From Perkinsus chesapeaki (lineage: Eukaryota; Perkinsozoa; Perkinsida; Perkinsidae), in NCBI GenBank assembly GCA_013115145.1, contig JAAPAO010000154.1, positions 1-60,539 on the forward strand: 60,539 nt of DNA, written 5' to 3'. Positions 11,641-21,473 of this stretch are shown here, piece after piece (the first letter of the stretch is position 1; each line of letters starts with the position of its first letter). Both the position numbers and the translations under genes were made by a program. Below the pieces are notes generated by a model, which was not told where the DNA came from, searched no databases, and was given only the letters and a program-made list of their open reading frames with translations.

Positions 11641-11852
11641 TCAATGCTAGACGACAGTCTTCTACTGTAGTAGTCTACTACTACTAGTTGATGCACGAGT
11701 TTAGAAGCTCTATAGCCAACCGTTGTCGACGGTCACTCAGTGACCGATTGAGATATGTTTGCAGATAGCCTCATGTGACCGTCACTTGGGGCTATCCGGA
11801 AACCCCGAGAGGGCACAGCACTGCCCAAAGCTCTGCTCAGAGCAGACTGCTC
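11641..11852. repeat. Chain of short perfect palindromes (cluster 2)
   Basis: GTAGTAG-T-CTACTAC lies at 11667-11681, CGGTCACT-C-AGTGACCG at 11730-11746, TCTGCTC-A-GAGCAGA at 11832-11846 and the overlapping GAGCAG-A-CTGCTC at 11840-11852. These have the same single-base-centre format as cluster 1, which flanks the other side of the retroelement debris. Confidence 0.8.
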
Positions 11853-12394
11853 TGGTCGTAGTTCTTTATGCAAGACTAACGGGTGTAGTTGACATGAAAA
11901 GACGTAATTGTAATAAATTTGAACTAATCAAATAGGTTCGATGATTTAACTTCAAGTTCGACTCAAGCTTCCTGAGGGCATTTCAATGCCCAGTCTTACT
12001 TTTCCCTTACTAATTTTCAGTGTTATTTTCATTTTCAATGATCATACACTTGCAAAAACAACCGCATCAATCACCCTTACTCTCTACCTTGCTCCTTCAA
12101 CCAACGAACCGAATCCATTAACTATGGAGCCTTATACCACACTCGCACCAACTGTTATCCATATCTACTCTACACAGCTGCTGTAGCAAAATGACCATCC
12201 ATGACCGCCGCTGATAGATGCCACAGACTCGAGCGGGACGCTCTCAAGGAGGCTGATGCCATTGTGTAATCAGTTCCCAGGGACCCTCCCTATTTAACAA
12301 ACCCAAGTCCAATTCTTCTGGGTGCGTACGTATCTTTTCAGTTAGTAAACCAGTAGAACCGTTACATCATTTGCTTCCAGCTCTCTTCAAGGAA
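11853..12394. other. Intergenic, low coding content
   Basis: A 66-codon plus frame at 11986 is hydrophobic and Thr-rich, with no splice or family support. About 60 nt near 12219 resemble, with divergence, the stretch near 10073 (both start TGCCACAGACTCG). This hints at an old dispersed repeat. Confidence 0.4.
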
Positions 12395-14185
12395 TTAGTA
12401 ACGATCGCGAGAGCGTGAAGCAGAACGTCTGAGACGTGAACAAACACTCAAACACATCTATTCTGGCACAGCACAGCGTTCAACGGTTCCTACCTGCCAT
12501 ATGACGGGGATCTTCGACGGCTCCTTCCCTCATAGTAATCACGGCCACCCCTGAGACCAAGTACCAAACCCGACACAAAGCCTAGTTCCCTACCCGTATC
12601 GACCGCCGTATCGATCGCCGCCATAACCACCACGGCTGGGCCTCCCGCCTAATAAATGTTACCCTCGAATAAAGGCCAAAAAGCACAGCATTACCTCTGT
12701 ACTCATCATCTAACCTTCTCATGGTCCTAGGGGACTTCCGACGCTGCTTGGCAATCTCAACCTCTGAAAGTAGGGAACTTAATCAACAATGCTAACAAAT
12801 GAATATCTGATATAAGAATGGTATCATACAACTTGTATGAAATATAGTATATTGTTTGATACATGTATCATGACATGTATGATACAATTCTATCGGGAAT
12901 ATCGAATTGGGGAAGGCAAATCGAGTACTAAGCAAATTCGTATACTGTGTGGGGATCGTGTGTTAGAGTCTGCCCTTGGAACGAAGCCCACTTTGGCATT
13001 TATAGAGCCTAATTTTGCTCACAATGTCATCCTCACACTACCGGAAGAGTACTCCTAGCCATTACTACCAACGTAGTTGCTGCCCAACCTCTGACCATCC
13101 ATAGCGTCTCGAGCCTCATCAGCGTCTCTGGGATCCTCAAACTCGACGAATCCAAAGCCACGAGGCCTCTTGCTGTAATAATCGAGAGGGATATAAACAT
13201 CTCGAACATAACCAAAACGCTCGAAGGCATCACGGAGCCTCATTGGGTTGATATCGTCAGGCTGAAATAAACAAATGAAGACTCGGACGAAACCAACGGG
13301 AACAAATGGGTATGAATGGTTACATTTCACGTGTCGTTGGTAAATTGAATCCCAAGTTATTGATCGTTACTACAATAGATGCTTATAAAAGACATTCATC
13401 CCTCCTTGCAAGCCTCTGAGGCTGAAACACAATAGCGAATGATGATATGCGATATGCTAATTCTGATCACTTTACCGTGAAATATTCACTTTCAATCGAC
13501 CTGCCCATTGGGCAATGCCCAACAAACTCGAACGCACTGTACATTGTTAACCAACGTTTGCATCTCAACCAAGGTCCATACGGCGACTCGGTGAGGCGAC
13601 TATTTATAACGAATATATAATGATATAGAAATATCATAAACCCTCGTGATACTTACAATATTCCTAACCAACAGACTGCATGATCCCTCTCGAGCTCCGC
13701 CCCGTCCGCCGGGTGTGCGCGATCGACTGCGTTCCCTTCTGCCACCTTCTTGACGACGCGAATCCGATTGCGAGCGACCTGTAAACTAATTTCGTGGCGC
13801 AGCGGTCATATATCCTCCTACCTCTACCCCTTTCACTACGAGATCTCGATCTAGCACTTCGGCTTTCACCGCGTCGACGACTGTATGGGCTTCTACTGCG
13901 GCTGCGATCAGAGCCGTCACGACTTCTACTGTCACCCCTCCTCGGAGATCTTTCCGATGCCTCGCTGGCGCTTTTATGCCCCTCCGACACACTGCGCTCC
14001 CTCACTGGACTCTCCCTCTTATCAACAACCTCCTCCTTCTCCACTTTTTCGGGACTCTCCTCTGGTTTGTCCTCCCTCGTGGGAGTCTGGGATCGACTAC
14101 CGCTTCTCCTTCGCTCCGCCCCATGAGAGCGTGAGCTACTTTTGGAATATGATCTAGAACGACTACGACTGGCGGAACTTGCCAT
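12395..14185 (-). CDS. SR-type splicing factor: RS domain, RRM, Gly/RS tail
   Basis: SR proteins bind exonic enhancers and recruit the spliceosome in the nucleus. The first exon starts at the ATG at 14185 (MASSASRSRSRSYSKS) and is a long Arg/Ser domain with an acidic Glu-Lys patch. After a short intron the second exon ends with RNP2 (CSLLVRNI). After a roughly 390-nt intron comes NPMRLRDAFERFGYVRDVYI and RNP1 (RGFGFVEF). The next exons give VEIAKQRRKSPR, a Gly-rich run (GGYGGDRYGG), then RSRRRSPSYGR and RSASRSRDRY before TAA at 12395-12397. All junctions join in phase. The RRM with DVYIPLDYY resembles the SRSF10/SC35-like group. An RS domain before the RRM is the less common order. Confidence 0.85.
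13502..13522. repeat. Overlapping odd palindromes in an SR-gene intron
   Basis: TGCCCA-T-TGGGCA at 13502-13514 overlaps TTGGGCA-A-TGCCCAA at 13508-13522. Both have single-base centres, as in the intergenic clusters. Confidence 0.75.
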
Positions 14186-14430
14186 AATATGAACAACAAC
14201 AATGTAACGGTATCTGCAACTCGATACTTTCCCCGATAACACAGCACAAATCCTTCCAAGAAGTAACACTGAATTTAACACCGTCATGCGACATGTCCCT
14301 CATCCCTGCTGAGCAATCCTCTGGTCGTTCTCCCCGTCAACTATCGGTTCCGGCGGATGTGCCGTCGCTCCGACCAGCTCCAACTAACCACACAAAATAC
14401 CTCTACGAACTCTAGAGTAGCCGCACCGCG

Positions 14431-17160
14431 CTAGTCTCGCTCTCCTGGTCGGCGCATTGTTGCAAAAGCGTTTCGTGGTCGTCTATAATCTACACGATCA
14501 AAGGAAAATACGGTATGCACGCATGCACAAGCTCCACCCTCCACTACACTTCTGACTATCTCCTTCGCCTCATAAAACATATCCATCTCTCCATTAGCCT
14601 CAATGAACTGCCACACATACGCCTTATGATAAAACAACTGAGACATCAGCCATCTCCGTCACTCGCCACGAAATTCCCAGACTACCTCTAAGAACTTCTT
14701 GTACTGCCTCAAGAACATGGTTCTAACAGCAGTGGTGTTGGCCAGAAGACACCCTTGTCGGTCGCTGGGGGCCATACAAGGCTTGCCATCCCCTCCAGTG
14801 GGGATAGTCGGAGGGACACCCACCACACCAACTTTGAAGCCAGATTCTTATAAGACAGATTTATCAACTATAGCCTTTCCGATTCCTACGTATCCAAGGT
14901 AGAAATCTGAGCGCTGCTCGATAGCTCGCCTTGGGGTTACAAAGACCATTGATAGCTTGCATGGCATCAACCTAGGACAACGGAGCCGATCGAACGAGGG
15001 CGATAGGAACGCTTACGGCCTGCATTGGCGGACCAACACCATTGGATCCTTTAGTATAGCGGGGATCAGTACCTCTTGAAATGCGCTATCCAGGAATCGA
15101 ACCAGGGACCTCCTACCTCAACAACACGCAAACACTGAGGTAGCGATTGAGCCGCAGCGTCGGCCCAACATCGCACAGAAAGCTCTTTGGCTCGAAGAGG
15201 TCAACAACAATATCTTTCGTGGAGAAAGATTCATGCCTGAACCTAAGATTCTAATACCAGCTCACCTTCCCGTTACCTATGCCGAGAAGCATGTCGCACC
15301 GGCGAAAGAGAAATAATAGGATATCGATACACCGGCGTTGGAACCTATATTAGTTCACAGGCTTACTCGACCCAGCAGCCCTACTATATTATTCACAATC
15401 TCCACCAGACTCGCGTTAATCATCGACTCGAATCGCAACGAAGTCGTGCAAGCCGATACGACTTGCGAAATTAATCTGTTGAGGTGGTAGAATGTCTGCA
15501 AGGAAGTAAATTGTGCGATTATTCGAGAGTTGGGACTGACAGGATTCTTCACAGTGAGTTGATCTCGACATATCTTATAGGCTGCTTGATTGTCCAGCAT
15601 CAGTGATAGGTCACAAACAGACTTGCTATACGCGGTAGCGAACAAGCAATTGTAACTGATAGAGACAGTTCAACCTTGTGACCCTCCACAGATCCCCTAC
15701 GGTTCGACGGCCGAGCTGCTATAATCCGCGCTGGGATACAATACAGGCTCAAAGATAACCTGAGATTAGCTAAGAGCCGCTTTTGATCCGCTGGGTCAAC
15801 GCGAGTGGGCCACGAAAAAAGGTGAATTCTTCGATATGTCAGGTTATAGAGGTACAATGGTTCCCATTGAGGTAAAAGCACGGGCTCTCCGAAAACCTCC
15901 AAGGCCCCCCTACACCAACTTCATAGAAGTGAAATTTATCCTATCAAAAGGTATAGCTTGCTGTTAATTTCATTCGCCACGAGCCTTGCGTATTACCTTC
16001 TTTTCGAACTGCTCCCTCAATGCCTCCAGAAACTCGCAGCCGATTCCAGAACCAGTACCACCACCAAACGAACGGAAAGTCTAAACGATACAGTAATACC
16101 GACAAGTCCCGAGGAAGATTCCTACAAAGAATCCAGCAAGATTGGAGCATTTATCAGCTTCCTTCCTCAACCTGTCTATCATCTCATCTACTATATGAAA
16201 CCTACGCAGGGAAAGAGCAACGGACAGCTAAAGGCTTCTTATCGAACTTCAGCTAACTTTCAGAAAACGGAACCCGACAAACCCAACATGTGTTGAAGAA
16301 ACACACACAACCGACAAAAACACCTGTCAATTCTACAGTGAAGAGAGAAGCACCAAATTAACAAATGTTGTATTTTCTCCAGTCCTGGTGTGAAGCTATC
16401 TCCCATTTTTCTCAAGTTTCAGTACTTATTTCCATATCTTTCGGCTATTGCTATTAACTTTGCACAATTCGTTGATCTTACTCAATCGCTTGCGTTCGTC
16501 CCTCAAAAAAGTTGCTACGGCAGTCCTGCTTATATGCCATAACCTGCTCCGGACTATACAGGTAACGCCACTTGGACCGAGGGCCCATTATTTCATGTTT
16601 CGAACCTGATCCCTGGTTCGATCCCTGGCAAGGGCATTATTATATCACTCGGATCTGTGTCCATAAACAGGGTGCGAGGAACATGCTGGCCTGCTGGTGT
16701 CTCGTGGAAGAATGTATTAAAGGGGTCTTCCATCGAGCCGATGGATTCATCGCCTGGCATTGTACCTGAAAAGCTGGCTACACTAAGACAATATTTTATA
16801 TAATAATCCAGTTACAATAACTCAATGTCTATCTGCTATTTAAATAGTATGTACGGGCAAAGGGAATCTTATAACGTATACGAGCAGTCTGTACAGCAGA
16901 TATTGCTTGTAAAGATCAAGTACATGGTATTAGTCTAATAAAGCTAAATACCATATGAGCCACAAGTTGGTTTCACAGCTCACAGTAAGTCCTTAAGGAA
17001 CATTCCACACTCTGAATGACCCTCTAGGAGGCACAGCCCAAGAATACTCCATGCTCCTACCGTCAGGCAGAATACCATGCTCCATACAGAACAGCTCCCA
17101 CACCTTCTGTCCGACTGCGCACCCTGCCTGACCAAGATGGCAGGTTATCACTTCACGCAT
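14431..17160 (-). CDS. Highly divergent alpha-tubulin paralogue with a basic C-terminal tail
   Basis: It starts at the ATG at 17160: [27 protein letters not shown]. Later exons give [26 protein letters not shown], the nucleotide-binding signature [10 protein letters not shown] (near 16060), VEPYN (near 15700), [15 protein letters not shown], a VEIVNN segment (the alpha-type catalytic Glu region), [17 protein letters not shown] and [16 protein letters not shown]. These follow the alpha-tubulin order throughout. The residue matching acetylated Lys40 is Glu (MPGDESIG). The usual acidic EEY-type tail is replaced by [20 protein letters not shown]. At least ten short introns are used, two of them tRNA-like. 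Polymer-forming function is uncertain given the divergence; a specialised isoform is inferred. Confidence 0.85.
15075..15116 (-). other. 42-nt tubulin intron made of a tRNA-like 3' half (sense)
   Basis: The intron sits between codons for CVLLR and GTD, which are continuous in other alpha-tubulins. It begins GTAGGAGGTC, continues CCTGGTTCGATTCCTGG (T-arm with B-box), then ATAGCGCA (acceptor-like) and ends TTTCAAG. Nothing else is in it. The T-stem has one central T-T mismatch. Confidence 0.75.
16606..16648 (-). other. 43-nt tubulin intron made of a tRNA-like 3' half (antisense)
   Basis: The intron separates DTDPS from [12 protein letters not shown] and joins in phase 1. On the plus strand it reads CTGATCCCTGGTTCG, then ATCCCTGGCAAGGGCA, then an AT-rich tail. 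It shares the CCCTGGTTCGAT core, including the mismatched T-stem, with the sense intron at 15075-15116. Confidence 0.7.
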
Positions 17161-17323
17161 CAGATATACTTCTGATAGAAAAACCATTCTTTTGCCCCGC
17201 ACTTCAACGCAACACTGAATGAGCAACACCATGAGACTAATTATTAACAGGCATTATCATGCCGTCGCAATCCCTTACTTCGTCGCTTCTTCATCTCCGG
17301 TCATCTCACCTGCACTATCCAGC

Positions 17324-18030
17324 TCAAGAGCCAGACTCAGCCGCCTCACCAGGAGCATCACGTCGATCTACCAAATGAACCACATTATTATCTCGCAAAG
17401 CCGGACAGTCCCGAAGCACGTACCTGAATGAAAAACAGAAACAGGGAGCTCACCAAGGAGCTTACTCATTCTTCAGCTCCTCTCCCGAGTGCAGTAATAT
17501 CTGCTCTTCAAGAGGTACACCTGATCAGTAAAAACGTACGATGTTTTACACCACCTTATCCTCGAAGGGAAAACAGATGGGGGACAGGCTTGTCACAGTC
17601 GAATTTTCGGGGCCCTTCTTTTCCATATTGCTTAGCCAGGTCCCAGGAGAGTCGAATTTTCGGAGCCGTTCTCTTAGGTCTCAGGTTCTCTCAGGTCCCA
17701 GGAGAGGAGTTACTATTCCGGAGCAAAATCCGGCGGAAATGTAAGATTCCCGCCTCGGTTTCTTGAAGCTCACTTGCCTGTCTTTTTCATAGTATACTTC
17801 TTCAGCATCGACACTTTGTCATTTTGGCTTATTTCAACCCACACTGTAGCAGCTGTCTTCACATTTACCACAAACAGAGTCAATGGGGGAAGCGGCGGCG
17901 GTATTACTTCCACTGGCATTTGAAATACAACTTCCGAGCTATCATCCCCCACGGGAGCACACAACACTCTGTAAAGAAACATACGAACCGGATAACGGAA
18001 TTTGTTACAGGTTAAACTCTCAGTGGACAT
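17324..18030 (-). CDS. Ubiquitin-like domain protein
   Basis: Three exons. Exon 1 (18030 to about 17780) begins MSTESLTCNKFRYP and reaches VVNVKTAATVWVEISQNDKV then MKKTG. Exon 2 gives VPLEEQILLHSGEELKNE. Exon 3 gives YVLRDCPALRDNNVVHLV and ends AESGS at the TGA at 17324-17326. The order beta-beta-helix, then G-V-P-x-x-x-Q-x-L-L-H-S-G-E-E-L and a final H-L-V strand matches ubiquitin (GIPPDQQRLIFAGKQL ... LHLV). There is no C-terminal Gly-Gly, so conjugation is unlikely; the fold probably acts as an adaptor. Exon 1 to 2 joins correctly only with a GC-AG intron (donor GCAAGT). Confidence 0.7.
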
Positions 18031-19745
18031 AAGGAACCTTAGTTGGCATTTAGTAAATACTCAACCGACCGAGAAAGGCAGCGCAAACAACAGTTGGAAC
18101 GATGACAGTCCTAACGGGTTGCGCAATAATTATTGAGAGGAGAAATTAATGAGGTGTCATAGTATAGAGGATGCAGCGCCGCATGGAGCGCTGTCGACAG
18201 GAACAACAATAAATACAAGGAGCCGGTAGTAATAGTCAGATGGGAAAAAGCGACAACAGTAGTGGCCAATAGGATAACTAAAGACGACTGTCAAAGTCCC
18301 CCAGACAAAGGACTTTGGACCTATTGGTGCCGCTAGTGGCATCGAGGCTGCTGCTGCCTAGAATATATAAAACAAACAACGTCGTCGTCCGGTAAATCAA
18401 GATTGGATACACAAGTTAGTACCAACAATGACTGTCGACGACGAGGTGGGAAAAGATAACCATTTCAGTGAAAGTTGAAAAGCTCGGTAGTTGGGCTTGA
18501 AGTCCGCATCATCGCATTTGCACCTCCTCGAAGCATGCGCTTACTTTGAGCCCATAAGCATGTGAGGGCAACGGTGGTTAGTAGAATACAAGAGCACCAC
18601 GTCTCTCAGGGAAAAACTATTGATCAGAGATCGCAAGCTCCCCCTGAACGTGACGATTGCCGCATTGTAATTGAAGAAAGCAGGAACACAATACAATGGC
18701 AAAACGAATACGATTCTGCTCCAGTAGGAGCTAGTACTGCGATAGAGAGGATCAGAAACCACGAAACGCATTCGCACGCACAGACAATCTCGATGATGCT
18801 GATGATGCGTAAAGAGACGAAAAGATCAGCAACACCAGCAATGACGGTGGTCTTGATGTGACCTACAAGAACTTATTGTCAACAGTCCGCGCTTGTGGCA
18901 GGATTGGGTAGTGTGTAAGGATAGGGAAACGAAATAGTTATGGAACAAGTAACCAACCTTGGACGACAACAATAATAACCAGAACAACAGAGAAGCAGCA
19001 GCAGCAGCAACAACTAGGGCAGTAACGAGAATGATTATTTTAATGCCTATGATGGTGATTGAGTAGATTGATAGGAGGATATCCACTTATACCAGAGATT
19101 TATCATAATGGTCCATGTGATAGGCCCAAATAATGCCACTGGTAATCAGTTTGCTGAATTGTCCTCCTTTCTTGACTCTCATCTAGACGAGATAAACTTA
19201 GTAGACAGTATTGGTAATAGTATTAGTAGTTCAGTATGAAGGCGAATCGTAACTTCAACAATAGCAAAAAGGAACGACAATATCAACAGCAAGTAACCGG
19301 ATAGTGGGATTTACTATAACAGTATCGAATATGCCACTGATGCCGCTACGATCATCGACTTCGGAGGCTCCTTTTGTGAAGCGAAAAATGCGGAGTCGAT
19401 CAAGATTGAAAGAAGCGACATCAGAGGAAATACGACTACAACGATGACTAGGACGAGCACAGATCCTCATAATGATGAGTGATGGCTGTTGTTGTTGCTG
19501 CGGTGATGGTGATGATGATGCTGTTTGAGCTTGGTACAGTAGCAGCACCCTGGCGGTTGAAACAACACCATAAAAAACAGAAACTATGGCTGCCGCGGCC
19601 AATCTACCACAAGCTTATACAGAATTTCCGGCACCAATATTGTCGCTGGTAAGACTACTTCTCACGTGATGACAGCGATGAGAAGATAAACAATGAAGAA
19701 CGGCGAAATAGAGAAGACCGTGAAGAAGAGGAATGAGACGACACT
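18031..19745. other. Intergenic region with triplet-rich low complexity
   Basis: It contains many CAA/CAG/GAT-type triplet runs, for example GCAGCAGCAGCAGCAAC near 18992. Frames here are compositional. No family, splice pattern or RNA gene was identified. Confidence 0.5.
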
Positions 19746-20891
19746 TTACATGCCATCAAAAGTCTCCACCTTTATGGAAGCCTCCGGTTCAACGATTTGT
19801 TCGCTACCAAGTGCACGAGCAAGCATTGCATCAGTTGGCTGACGGAATACGACGAATCCAGTCTTAGGTGGGACTCCACGACGAGCGGTGCATCTTGCTT
19901 TGAGAGGCAGCATAAGAACGTGCTCAACTGCTCCGTCGTGACCAAGTACAGTATCAAAGTAAGCCTTAAGCTTAAGACTACAACGAGCCCCTAGCTTATG
20001 GCAACGCTTAACCATCAACACTCGAGCCTGACATTCAGCTTCATCTTGAGGAAGCAACATCTTAACATCACCCAAAGCCATAACACCACAAATGCTTGGA
20101 GTCCCATCAGGCATCTCACAAATCTCATCGATCTGCATAAGGTCCTTTGATCCAGGAATAGATACCAGATCATTAGTTCCAGGCAGAACAGGGTTGAAGA
20201 AGCTGGTTACAGTAACACGAGAACCCAGGCGGCCCGGAGTGCACAAGTAGTCGGCCTCCTCTTCAGTTCGCATAACAGCCACACACACGGCACAACGAAT
20301 GTCATTTAGACTGGTTGAAGTTGGACTTATAACCAATAGAATACGACTGGCATTACTGAGCTGATCAATAATCCAATTTGCAGACGGTGGCATAGACATC
20401 AATCTTGCATGTACGGCAAGCATAACCCTCTTGTTCGTAGACGATTCCAAAAGGGGACGAACCGCGTCCGTTAAGGACTCTTCATCAGCAAAGAAAGACA
20501 GGTCAGGAGTAGCGAGATCACCAAGCGGCAGAGTAAGTCCAGTAGAGGGCTTCGTAGCGTTATCGGCTGTGGTGCTGATGCTGCTGACACTATCTTCCAA
20601 GTCCTGCAAAGAGGTCTTGAGGTACTCAGACGCCGCTAGTAGGTCACTTTCTTTAGGACTCTGGCAACGGTCGAAGTCGAAAAGAGAAGAGTCCAGGTTG
20701 AAGCTGCCAGAGCTGACGGCACTCTTAGATCCATCGGCAGCAGTACTGTTGCTGACAGGGGACGATCCTTTACATGATGGCGACAGAGGCGACGACGGCA
20801 ACCTCAGCTTGAGCTGAGAATCGCCGAGGGACTGCGTAGTCGAAATGACCGAGTCTGCCGCAATCGTTGGAGAATTAGAGAGAAATTCCAT
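19746..20891 (-). CDS. Intronless 381-aa protein of unknown function
   Basis: One uninterrupted frame runs from the ATG at 20891 (MEFLSNSPTIAAD). The first 140 residues are Ser/Thr/Pro-rich and probably disordered, with an acidic segment (FDFDRCQSPKESDLL). The rest (about 145-381) is compact and mixed, with hydrophobic strands (RVMLAVHARLM, RILLVISPTS, KTGFVVFRQP) suggesting a folded alpha/beta domain. No catalytic motif, signal peptide or membrane segment is obvious. A single exon of this size is unusual here, where most genes are cut every 100-200 nt. Translation could also start upstream at 20933 only with a non-ATG codon. Confidence 0.7.
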   Translation of the reverse strand: MEFLSNSPTIAADSVISTTQSLGDSQLKLRLPSSPLSPSCKGSSPVSNSTAADGSKSAVSSGSFNLDSSLFDFDRCQSPKESDLLAASEYLKTSLQDLEDSVSSISTTADNATKPSTGLTLPLGDLATPDLSFFADEESLTDAVRPLLESSTNKRVMLAVHARLMSMPPSANWIIDQLSNASRILLVISPTSTSLNDIRCAVCVAVMRTEEEADYLCTPGRLGSRVTVTSFFNPVLPGTNDLVSIPGSKDLMQIDEICEMPDGTPSICGVMALGDVKMLLPQDEAECQARVLMVKRCHKLGARCSLKLKAYFDTVLGHDGAVEHVLMLPLKARCTARRGVPPKTGFVVFRQPTDAMLARALGSEQIVEPEASIKVETFDGM

Positions 20892-20933
20892 TACGGAGAA
20901 TAAGAAATAACAACTACTATCACTACAATACAT

Positions 20934-21473
20934 CTACCACCTCTAACAACCTAAATCACCCACTACACCTATAATAAGCAGAACCCTCAAATCCCTGTTA
21001 AGACGCTACTAGAGACAACATAACACCTTCTTAACAACCATCACACAATACAAGCTAAAGGCACTACCTTCGACAAACAGCAAAAAAGCTATCGTCCCTT
21101 CACACAGTCTATCCAGCCTCCTCCATACTACTAAAACACAAGACAGTAAATATACATAATAACACCGTCATGCTATAAGGCTGCTAATCGACCTTAATAG
21201 TATCAACCAACACAACTGTTAACAACACAGGGACAGCCAAGCTGCACGCGTGCACAAACCACAAACGCAAAAGTGGCAAGGAGCTCCCCTTCCGCCGAAA
21301 ACGCCATAATTAGGCTTTTTAGGCAGATTTCCTATTGGTGTGGCCTCACCTTTGCCAAGTAAGAGAAATGGCTCAACTAAAAGGGGTATTTCACGTATAG
21401 ATACCATAGCGAAAACCTTAGTGAGGCCAACAGCGGTCAAGCAGCCGCGTAACACAAAACCTGTCTCCCTGAA
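20934..21473. other. Intergenic, A/C-rich
   Basis: Mostly A/C-rich on the plus strand. A minus frame at 21219-21455 could be read as an extra pecanex exon, but the recognised pecanex C-terminus ends before it. Confidence 0.45.

Noticed and set aside
15117-15170. 5' half of a tRNA adjoining the tubulin tRNA-like intron
   Set aside because: This stretch is alpha-tubulin coding sequence (matching the KYMACCLLYRG region); only the 42-nt intron is tRNA-like.
21219-21455. Extra C-terminal pecanex exon via a 36-nt intron
   Set aside because: The frame before it already ends with the conserved pecanex terminus (YVSSPLHVTYGV).
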